From contig CACZAK010000123.1 in the NCBI GenBank assembly GCA_902779075.1, positions 1-12,094 of the forward strand: 12,094 bases of DNA, written 5' to 3'. The translations under genes were made by a program, and so were the position numbers. Below the pieces are notes generated by a model. That model saw only the letters and a program-made list of their open reading frames with translations, was not told the DNA's origin and did not search any database. This document shows, piece by piece, positions 1-4,945 of this stretch; positions within the stretch are counted from its first letter, which is position 1, and each line of letters opens with the position of its first letter. Source of the stretch: an uncultured bacterium (GTDB lineage: Bacteria; Verrucomicrobiota; Kiritimatiellia; RFP12; UBA1067).

Positions 1-953
1 ATCGGATACGGCAACGCGTCCGTCTGCTGCGGCTTGCCGCCGTAGCAGCGGCTGGCGATCATCACGTGCGCGGCGGTCTGGCGGTGGATGGACGCCACCT
101 TCGGCTCGCCCGGCGTGAGGATTTCGCTCTTCGTATAAAGGAGGTTTCGCCAGTAATCCCGTACGCGCCGTTGCTCGGCCTCGAAATTGGCGCCGCGCAG
201 CTGGGCCAGATAAGAGGAATCTGCCGTGGGCGCGCGGGGCAGCTTGAAAATGAAACTCCGCACATCGCCCGGCTTCAGGTTCGGACGGTACAGCACGACG
301 CCTGCGTCGGTTTGGGCCCCGATGCCGACTTCCTCCGCCGTAAACGGCCTGTCATACGGTTTGCCCAGCGCGGCGAACTTCGCCTCCGCACCCGCTGGGT
401 AGATTAGCTGCAAGCCCTCGCGTCCCGCATCGCCGCGCCACAGCTCGTCGCCGCTGAACCGGTAGCGCCAGTGGGCGTTGAACGGCGAGCGGCCTTCACG
501 ACGGAATCCGCCGCTCGCCTTCATGCTCGCCCAGATTCTCGGGCTCGCCGCGTCCGTGCCGACGTTCCGCACCTCGAGCCGCGCGAAAACCGCGGTGTTG
601 TCGTTGTGTGGATCGCAGGGAAGCGTCGCGCCGAAGAGCGTCCAGCGGTACTGGCAGACGCCATCCCGCCATTCGTCCTCCACGATCGGCATGTCGTCCA
701 CGAATCGCCGCTGACGGCACGCGAGCGGCTTGCGTTCGTCGCCGAAGAACAACGCCAGCTCGTGCTCGCCGGTGAAGACCGTCCCCTCCGGCGTCACCTG
801 GATGCCGGTCCGCGCCGTCTGCAGCGGCATCCCGATGCACGTCACGGGATGCACGAAGTAGCTCCACGGCTTCGCCGGGTCGTCAATCCCCGCCAGGACA
901 GGAAGCGCGGCCATTGCCACGGAAAACAAGTAAACACGTATGAGTCGCATCAT
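1..953 (-). CDS. Secreted carbohydrate-active protein, probably six-hairpin type (3' end outside window)
   Basis: The frame is open from 953 to the window edge, giving about 317 residues with no stop. The start at 953 (two ATGs in a row, 953 and 950) has AAAAGG about 6 nt upstream. The N-terminus MMRLIRVYLFSVAMAALPVLA is a convincing signal peptide, so the product is exported. Residues ~22-250 are rich in beta-strand pattern and read as an N-terminal beta-sandwich (for example the segment around IGMPLQTARTGIQVTPEGTV). From ~265 onward (YWRNLL, then EPKVASIHRQTAAHVMIASR) the pattern becomes helical and resembles the start of an (alpha/alpha)6 barrel of glycoside hydrolases. I do not recognise a CAZy family, and the catalytic part is outside the window. 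It lies 111 bp downstream of the PL8 lyase in the same direction, which supports a role in polysaccharide breakdown. The coding call is firm; the function is an inference. Confidence 0.75.
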   Translation of the reverse strand, partial: MMRLIRVYLFSVAMAALPVLAGIDDPAKPWSYFVHPVTCIGMPLQTARTGIQVTPEGTVFTGEHELALFFGDERKPLACRQRRFVDDMPIVEDEWRDGVCQYRWTLFGATLPCDPHNDNTAVFARLEVRNVGTDAASPRIWASMKASGGFRREGRSPFNAHWRYRFSGDELWRGDAGREGLQLIYPAGAEAKFAALGKPYDRPFTAEEVGIGAQTDAGVVLYRPNLKPGDVRSFIFKLPRAPTADSSYLAQLRGANFEAEQRRVRDYWRNLLYTKSEILTPGEPKVASIHRQTAAHVMIASRCYGGKPQQTDALPYP

Positions 954-1012
954 ATTATCCTTTTCGTATTCGGAATAACGCAATTGTGTGGCCGCTTCAA
1001 TACACGTTTTGA

Positions 1013-1028
1013 CGGGTTACGAAACCCG
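1013..1028 (-). other. Small hairpin between the lyase and the next gene
   Basis: The 111-bp gap between the two secreted-protein genes contains CGGGTT-TCGT-AACCCG on the minus strand, a 6-bp stem with a tetraloop. It is followed by TCAAAACG rather than a U-tract, so it is a weak or non-canonical terminator at best. It could also be a 3'-end stabilising or attenuation hairpin. No convincing promoter was found in the gap. Confidence 0.35.
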
Positions 1029-1064
1029 CTACCTGACGATGACCACCATTGGGTTTTGATTTTT

Positions 1065-2765
1065 TCAACGGAAAAAACTTTGAGCTCGCTCTCGTATTTT
1101 CTTCTGTTCTTTGTGGCATTTGCCATTAGGCCGCACGCGCCAGGAACACGATGCGCCAGACGGACGCCGCCCGTGTGGGATGACGATCTCGAAGACACGA
1201 CCGGATACTTTCTCGTCGCTCAGCTCCTCCATGCTGTCCTTCCACGAGCCGGACCTCTCCACGACGCAGACAACCGCGTTCGACGGCAGTTCGTAGCGAA
1301 TGGCCCCGTTTACGGCGACAATGCCGTCCTTCTCGCGCCACCACTTGGCGCCAGGCTGCGCGCTGGATTGTTCGACCGTCGTCGCGACGGGCTTGTCCTT
1401 TTCGGACGAAACCTCCGTCACCGACACGTCCACGCCCGCCTCCGAAAACCGCCAGACTGTCGTCGCCTTCAGTCCGGCGCGGTCGAGGACGAAGCGGACG
1501 GAATCCCCGTCGCGCACGCACACCTTGCTCCTGTTTCTCGACTTCCAGTCGACATTCTTCTCGTCGTACGAGGTGATTCCCGGTATGTGGCGCCAGATCC
1601 AGAGCGGAAACACGTCGCGGTATTCGTCGCCCGTCACGTACGTGAACAGAGCGCCGTCAGCGGTATGCGCGCCGAGAAGATTGTCGTTGTTGCCGCGTTC
1701 CTTCCCGGTAATGGACGCCGTCTCGCACTTCACCGACGCCATCCAGCCTTTGCCGCGATAAACACCACACGCGCTTTTCGGGAACCAGTGGAGCCCGACG
1801 GGGGCGTTCGTCGAAACGCCCAGCGCAGTCGCCACGCTGAGAGCCAATCCACCCTTCGTCCGCGCCACGCCCGGACCAATCCGCCGCCCGAGCGCGCCCA
1901 TGTCCAACGAGCCGCGCCAGACGATTGGCATGTAGCCGTTCGCCACGAGCTTTTCAAGTACCTGCCGTTTTTCGTCCGGCACGGCCCAGGGCGTCCCGTT
2001 GAACATCGCCACGAGCTGCGTCATCGTCGAGATGTAGGAGGCCCCGTAGTTGCCGAACTGCGCCTGGTTGCCGTGCTGGTGGAAGCTCCAGTCGGACTGT
2101 ATGCCCTCGACGGTCTTGCTGACCTTGAACTCGTCCAGAATGGCGGCGTGCGCGGCCTTAGCGTCCGCCTCGTTTCCTTCTATAAGCGCACGGTAGAGGA
2201 CGCACGTGGCAAACCACACGCGGTTCTGCGCGGTCATGCCGATCTTGCTGACCTGAAGCGCCTTCACGACGCGGGCGCGCTCCTCTGCGGAAAGGATGTC
2301 GTCCATCAGGAGCGCTACAGTCCCGAGCGGAAGCGGCACGCCGATCTGGTTCCACCACCAGTTCGGGTTCTTGAAGCCGCCGTCCAGCCAGAACGCGAGC
2401 GCCTTGTGGAGCGCGCGTTCCTTCTCCGGCGTCCGTGGCGAACGCGCGATCGCCCGCATGTTGTAGAGGTGGCGAACGGCGTTGAACATGCTCCGCGTCA
2501 TGTGGACGTAGTCGACGTCCGGCCACGAGCCGTCCTCACGTTGCGTGGCGACAAGGCGCGCCGCGCGCTCGTCATTCGCCATCCGCCATTCGTCCCCCGA
2601 TGATTTCGCGGCGTCGCTTTCTCCCACCAGCGCCTCGGAGAACCGGACGACATCGCAAATGCTCTCGTCGCAGCAGCCAAGCTGTCGCCGACACGACGCC
2701 TTGACTGCGTCAAGCACAGCACCCGCCGCCGTGCCCCACGCCGCCATCGCGCACATGACAACCAT
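1065..2765 (-). CDS. Secreted polysaccharide lyase family 8 (hyaluronate/chondroitin/xanthan lyase type)
   Basis: The product should cleave a uronic-acid-containing polysaccharide by beta-elimination outside the cytoplasm. Numbered from the ATG at 2765 (566 aa), residues 1-16 (MVVMCAMAAWGTAAGA) form a short signal peptide. An alpha/alpha toroid follows with the PL8 hallmark NWWWNQIGVP at 135-144. The candidate catalytic Asn181, His231 (SFHQHG) and Tyr240 (GNYGAS) keep exactly the 50- and 59-residue spacing of Asn349/His399/Tyr408 in pneumococcal hyaluronate lyase. Arg294/295 lie in GALGRRIGPG. The central beta-domain has DGALFTYVTGDEY and WRHIPGIT, and ends near VIPHGRRP. The usual separate C-terminal PL8 domain seems missing, and the last ~20 residues are unusually basic and AT-rich. 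The frame stays open upstream to an ATG at 2960 inside an intron-like element. I prefer 2765 because it gives an exposed signal peptide and AAGG precedes it. Substrate cannot be decided. Confidence 0.88.
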   Translation of the reverse strand: MVVMCAMAAWGTAAGAVLDAVKASCRRQLGCCDESICDVVRFSEALVGESDAAKSSGDEWRMANDERAARLVATQREDGSWPDVDYVHMTRSMFNAVRHLYNMRAIARSPRTPEKERALHKALAFWLDGGFKNPNWWWNQIGVPLPLGTVALLMDDILSAEERARVVKALQVSKIGMTAQNRVWFATCVLYRALIEGNEADAKAAHAAILDEFKVSKTVEGIQSDWSFHQHGNQAQFGNYGASYISTMTQLVAMFNGTPWAVPDEKRQVLEKLVANGYMPIVWRGSLDMGALGRRIGPGVARTKGGLALSVATALGVSTNAPVGLHWFPKSACGVYRGKGWMASVKCETASITGKERGNNDNLLGAHTADGALFTYVTGDEYRDVFPLWIWRHIPGITSYDEKNVDWKSRNRSKVCVRDGDSVRFVLDRAGLKATTVWRFSEAGVDVSVTEVSSEKDKPVATTVEQSSAQPGAKWWREKDGIVAVNGAIRYELPSNAVVCVVERSGSWKDSMEELSDEKVSGRVFEIVIPHGRRPSGASCSWRVRPNGKCHKEQKKIRERAQSFFR

Positions 2766-2775
2766 AAAAACCTTG

Positions 2776-2875
2776 CCGTAGAGTGGAGATCCACACCTCG
2801 GCGTTGCCGCGCATGCGCTCGCGTGCCCTTCGGGTAGCCTTCGGCTATGTCCCCTCCGAAGCAAAGCTTCTACGG
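2776..2875 (-). repeat. Multi-hairpin cluster: five stem-loops closed by a 7-bp stem
   Basis: Five perfect short inverted repeats follow one another: GAAGC-AAA-GCTTC (2858-2870), TAGCC-TTC-GGCTA (2835-2847), CCC-TTC-GGG (2826-2834), GCGCATGCGC (2809-2818) and GTGGA-GA-TCCAC (2783-2794), given as read on the plus strand. CCGTAGA (2776-2782) and TCTACGG (2869-2875) are complementary and could close the whole cluster into one branched RNA fold, though they compete slightly with the outermost hairpin. It lies directly 3' of the domain V-like hairpin, where domain VI would be expected, but is larger than a standard domain VI. The pairing is seen in the sequence; the RNA fold is an inference. Confidence 0.7.
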
Positions 2876-2900
2876 TACATGATGCGCCTTCCCTTTTGTC

Positions 2901-2933
2901 AAACCGTACGTGCGGATTTCCCGCACACGGCTT
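2901..2933 (-). ncRNA. Group II intron domain V-like hairpin
   Basis: The minus-strand RNA reads AAGCCGU-GUGCGG-GAAAU-CCGCAC-GU-ACGGUUU. It forms a 7-bp lower stem containing the AGC catalytic triad position, a two-nucleotide bulge (GU) on the 3' strand, a 6-bp upper stem and a GAAA-type cap. This 33-nt architecture is the signature of bacterial group II intron domain V. No full intron surrounds it. It may be a decayed relic or a functional structured element spread through the genome; the intact pairing argues against long, unconstrained decay. Confidence 0.8.
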
Positions 2934-2956
2934 TCCATTGAGTGCTTTACCTGTTG

Positions 2957-3196
2957 TCATAGCTTTCTTCCTTTCTTGGGCTGTTGAACCAAGTAGTTGC
3001 GAAAGACATCTTTGACATCATCGGCTGCCTTGCTGAAATCAATCAAAATATAGCTCTTGTATTCACGCTTGGCGAATTTCTCCGCAATGTAGCTCTTACC
3101 CACGCGGCGAACGCCATCGATCAGCAGAGTGCTCCGCCCTGCATCCCTGCGTTTCCACTCAAGCAGTATATCGTAGATTTTCCGCCTCATCATCAC
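2957..3196 (-). pseudogene. N-terminal fragment of an AAA+ ATPase (AAA_14/DUF4143 type), truncated
   Basis: The frame gives 79 residues from a GTG at 3196; ATGs at 3193 and 3190 are equally possible starts, with AGAGGA upstream. It opens MMMRRKIYDILLEWK and carries a Walker A/P-loop at DGVRRVGKSYIAEKFA, followed by a strand ending YILIDFS. This is the typical N-terminus of the ~400-residue AAA_14/DUF4143 ATPases common in gut and anaerobic bacteria. Walker B, sensor and C-terminal domains are absent. The family match fades after FRNYL, and the last residues (VQQPKKGRKL) read into the ribosome-binding region of the adjacent group II intron-like element, so that element probably truncated the gene. 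The stop overlaps the ATG at 2960. A promoter-like TATAAT remains upstream, so the stub may still be transcribed. Confidence 0.75.
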
Positions 3197-3219
3197 CTAT
3201 TTTCCTCTTGCAGCAGTAT

Positions 3220-3225
3220 ATTATA
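3220..3225 (-). promoter_or_regulatory. Extended -10 promoter element for the truncated ATPase
   Basis: On the minus strand TGCTATAAT provides a perfect TATAAT with the TGn extension of extended -10 promoters. It ends 23 bp before the GTG at 3196. The region about 17 bp further upstream (TAGCGG) is a poor -35 match, in keeping with an extended -10 promoter. Transcripts from here would cross the ATPase stub and the intron-like element into the lyase gene. Confidence 0.5.
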
Positions 3226-3286
3226 GCATCATCATTGTTCCACCGCTACAACAAACATACACTCGCGCGTGTTTGGTCTTTCAATT

Positions 3287-3461
3287 GAGTGTGTCATTTT
3301 GACACACTCGCCTCGTGGGGAAAGGCCGATTTGCAGCGGAATTTGCTTTGGTGCGCAGCAGAGCATGAAATGGTGCGCACCAAAGCATCAAATGGTGCGC
3401 ACCAAATCCTTCGACGGTGCGCAGCATTGAAGTGTGCCAACTGTGTCAAAATGACACACTC
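3287..3461. repeat. 175-bp unit with perfect 20-bp terminal inverted repeats
   Basis: The left end GAGTGTGTCATTTTGACACA (3287-3306) is the exact reverse complement of the right end (3442-3461). Each end is itself a hairpin, GTGTGTC/GACACAC-like arms around a 5-nt ATTTT or AAAAT loop. The interior carries a four-copy direct repeat array and no coding capacity. The arrangement fits a MITE-like non-autonomous element or a composite protein-binding site. No flanking target-site duplication is evident. Confidence 0.7.
3350..3437. repeat. Four direct repeats with exact 22-bp period (core GGTGCGCA)
   Basis: GGTGCGCA starts at 3350, 3372, 3394 and 3416, so the step is exactly 22 bp each time. Copies 2 and 3 have the full palindrome GGTGCGCACC; copies 1 and 4 have GGTGCGCAGC. 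Copies 1 and 2 share GCAT-AAAT in the second half of the unit. In addition GCTTTGGTGCGCA (3345-3357) and TGCGCACCAAAGC (3374-3386) form a perfect 13-bp inverted repeat. Two helical turns between sites would put bound proteins on the same DNA face, as in iterons or cooperative operators. There is no evidence of which protein binds. Confidence 0.75.
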
Positions 3462-3553
3462 GTAGTAGTGGCCTAGACTTTTGCGTTATACCCCAAGATG
3501 CATGGAACCAAACGAACATGTCAATGTGCTTGGAAAAGGGAGAGCGTAATCTC

Positions 3554-3587
3554 TTCTCACGCGCGCGCGCGACCTTATATATAAGGT
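3554..3587 (+). promoter_or_regulatory. Possible promoter with a (CG)6 spacer and a 16-bp palindrome
   Basis: CGCGCGCGCGCG (3560-3571) is directly followed by the perfect palindrome ACCTTATATATAAGGT (3572-3587). On the plus strand TTCTCA (3554-3559) and TATATA (3577-3582) are spaced 17 bp apart and form a weak sigma70-like pair. The predicted start near 3589 falls where the long inverted repeat at 3590 begins. Alternating CG tracts can adopt Z-DNA and the TA-rich palindrome melts easily, so the site could instead be a structural or regulator-binding motif. Confidence 0.3.
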
Positions 3588-3589
3588 GC

Positions 3590-3741
3590 CTTGCCTATAA
3601 CTTCCTTGCTATTTCTCTTAGTTGCTTTCGCTGTTGGGTGTTTCAGAGTTTTGGAGAACGAGCAAAGTATTCTCCTAAACTCCAAGACACCTAATCTCCC
3701 AATATCGAAAGCAAATAGGAGAAGTCAAAAGGTAAGGCAAG
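3590..3741 (+). ncRNA. Candidate structured RNA: 152-bp imperfect rod-like inverted repeat
   Basis: The two halves pair in ordered blocks: CTTGCCT (3590-3596) with AGGCAAG (3735-3741), CTATTT (3609-3614) with AAATAG (3713-3718), GCTTTCG (3624-3630) with CGAAAGC (3706-3712), TTGGG (3634-3638) with CCCAA (3698-3702), and a 22-nt inner stem (3637-3658 with 3670-3691, 18 of 22 complementary, plus one G-U) capped by an 11-nt loop. Internal loops separate the blocks. It contains no open frame of note. A weak plus-strand promoter lies just before it and a plus-oriented terminator about 35 bp after it, so the plus strand is preferred, giving an RNA of roughly 200 nt. A MITE or other palindromic repeat is the main alternative. 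It matches no RNA family I can name. Confidence 0.35.
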
Positions 3742-3775
3742 ATGCCGTTTTCCTGAAAACGTGAAGGTTACATGA

Positions 3776-3795
3776 CCCGCCAGCGGGCAATTTTC
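3776..3795 (+). terminator. Plus-oriented intrinsic terminator-like hairpin
   Basis: CCCGC-CA-GCGGG followed by CAATTTTCT forms a 5-bp GC stem with a short T-tract when read on the plus strand. On the minus strand the hairpin is not followed by a T-tract, so it is a poor terminator for rodA. No plus-strand protein gene precedes it; the candidate RNA at 3590-3741 is the only feature it could serve. A second small palindrome, GTTTTC-CT-GAAAAC (3747-3760), lies between the two. Confidence 0.4.
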
Positions 3796-3800
3796 TGTAG

Positions 3801-3823
3801 TTGAAAGATTCACATCTTTTCAA
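3801..3823 (-). terminator. Hairpin just downstream of rodA
   Basis: TTGAAAGAT (3801-3809) and ATCTTTTCAA (3814-3823) form an AT-rich stem with one bulge and a short loop, starting 13 bp after the rodA stop. It lacks a following T-tract on the minus strand. It probably marks the 3' end of the long operon, as a processing or weak termination signal. Confidence 0.35.
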
Positions 3824-3835
3824 TTGTGCGGCACC

Positions 3836-4945
3836 TCAAGTGACAGGCTTGGAGGTTTTTCGAGAACGTCGCCTGGTTACCCCCTTGGTAACGCGAGGCT
3901 GCTCCGCCTCTTCGTCTGTGCGTGACAAGCCGATTAGGAGTCCGAGTGAGACGAATGTCACCATGAGCGAACTTCCGCCCAACGACAGGAGCGGCAGCGG
4001 AATGCCGGTCATCGGAACGGCGTTCAGCACGCCGCCCACGTTCAACAGCACCTGCACGGCGAGGCTCGCCACTAGTCCCGCCGCAAGCAGCGCGCCGCAG
4101 GGGTTGTCCGCGCGCGCAAGGCGGTCGGAAGCCATCAGCCCGCGCACGAAGATGACGCCGTAGAGCGCGAGCACGGCCATGCAGCCGATCAGCCCCCACT
4201 CTTCCGCGATGGCGGTGTACACGAAGTCGCTCGCCACGATGGGCACGTTGCGCACGTCGCCCAGTTTCGCGCCCACGCCCCACCAACCGCCGCTCACGAC
4301 AGCCGTAAGGCCCTGGAGAGTCTGCCAGCCCGCGCCGGACGCATCCGCCAGCGGGTCGCGCCACACCGCGAGACGCGTGGCGAGGTGTCCTGTCGGCCGC
4401 GCGAACATCAGCGCCGCGCCGCCAGCCAGCACCGTGGACGCTGCAATCCCCCAGAACCACGACGCCGCGAAAAGAATCGCCGCGCCCGCAACGGCGATCT
4501 GCGCGAGAAGCCCGAAGTCCCCGGCCGCCGCAACTGCAAGCGCCACGGCACCGTACCCCGCGCCCAGCTCAAGCAGGCGGCGTAGCGTGACGCGTCCGTC
4601 AGACAGCGTACCCGCCGCGAACACCACCATGCAGAGCTTCACGAGTTCGGACGGGTTGATCCGCCCTGGCAGGTAGAGTCCACCCCGGTAGCGTCGCCCG
4701 AACACAAGCAACGCCGCCATGAGCGCGAGCGCGACGCCGAGCGCGATCCAGCGTCCGCGCTGCACCAGCTCCGTTCGCTCGCCGGAAAAAGCGAACATCG
4801 CCGCGATCCCGCACGACACTCCGAGCATGTACGGCAGAAAGAACCCGGCACCAGGCACGACCTCCGCGATGCGTATCTGCAAGAAGAAGCCAAGCGCCGC
4901 AAGTATGCCCACCGCCGCCAGCATCCATCTGTCGCGCCCTCTCAT
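3836..4945 (-). CDS. rodA: SEDS-family peptidoglycan glycosyltransferase, RodA-like
   Basis: The product is a 369-residue polytopic membrane protein with about ten hydrophobic segments. RodA/FtsW proteins polymerise lipid II glycan strands in partnership with a class B PBP. Family motifs are clear: INPSELVKL (96-104), SDFVYTAIAEEWGLIG (239-254), in which Asp240 matches the essential Asp of E. coli FtsW (D297), and VPMTGIPLPLLSLGGSS (310-326). The loop phrase is closer to RodA than FtsW. The frame runs upstream to 5158, but the ATG at 4945 is chosen because it overlaps the stop of the PBP gene (ATGA) and begins directly before the first membrane helix; the upstream extension is antisense-like Arg-rich sequence. 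The C-terminal ~28 residues are soluble and basic (RRRSRK). The tight coupling with the PBP supports joint synthesis as a wall elongation pair. FtsW/SpoVE-type assignment is the alternative. Confidence 0.88.
   Translation of the reverse strand: MRGRDRWMLAAVGILAALGFFLQIRIAEVVPGAGFFLPYMLGVSCGIAAMFAFSGERTELVQRGRWIALGVALALMAALLVFGRRYRGGLYLPGRINPSELVKLCMVVFAAGTLSDGRVTLRRLLELGAGYGAVALAVAAAGDFGLLAQIAVAGAAILFAASWFWGIAASTVLAGGAALMFARPTGHLATRLAVWRDPLADASGAGWQTLQGLTAVVSGGWWGVGAKLGDVRNVPIVASDFVYTAIAEEWGLIGCMAVLALYGVIFVRGLMASDRLARADNPCGALLAAGLVASLAVQVLLNVGGVLNAVPMTGIPLPLLSLGGSSLMVTFVSLGLLIGLSRTDEEAEQPRVTKGVTRRRSRKTSKPVT

Larger units (their letters stand above)
2776..2960 (-). mobile_element. Group II intron-derived 3' fragment inserted between ATPase and lyase genes
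   Basis: On the minus strand this segment begins near an ATG at 2960 preceded by AAGGAAG, continues through a group II intron-like domain V (2933-2901) and then a cluster of hairpins (2875-2776). No reverse transcriptase or other intron domains are present, so it is a 3' remnant or an intron-derived repeat rather than an active intron. It abuts the broken end of an AAA+ ATPase gene on one side and the signal peptide of the lyase on the other, as expected for an insertion. Its boundaries are approximate: no target-site duplication was seen, and the right edge could extend some 30 bp further. Read in frame, it encodes a 62-65 residue Arg/Gly/Pro-rich extension of the lyase, which I regard as fortuitous. 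Confidence 0.65.

Noticed and set aside
471..2603. A 710-codon open frame on the plus strand
   Set aside because: It lies opposite the PL8 lyase and the partial secreted-protein gene and is Arg/His/Pro-rich with no recognisable motif. It is the usual antisense open frame of GC-rich coding DNA.
2776..2960. A complete group II intron
   Set aside because: There is no reverse transcriptase/maturase frame and no recognisable domain I-IV within the available space; only the 3' structured part is present.
3350..3437. Short CRISPR array
   Set aside because: The 22-bp period leaves no room for spacers: the unit itself repeats, with only an 8-10 bp conserved core. There are no cas genes.
3287..3741. 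Replication origin with iterons
   Set aside because: Phased repeats plus AT-rich and palindromic DNA are suggestive, but there is no initiator gene or DnaA-box cluster, and the adjacent genes are chromosomal housekeeping genes.
3197..3835. tRNA or rRNA genes in the long non-coding stretch
   Set aside because: I found no cloverleaf with a T-arm GTTCGA-type motif or acceptor pairing, and no rRNA-like sequence.
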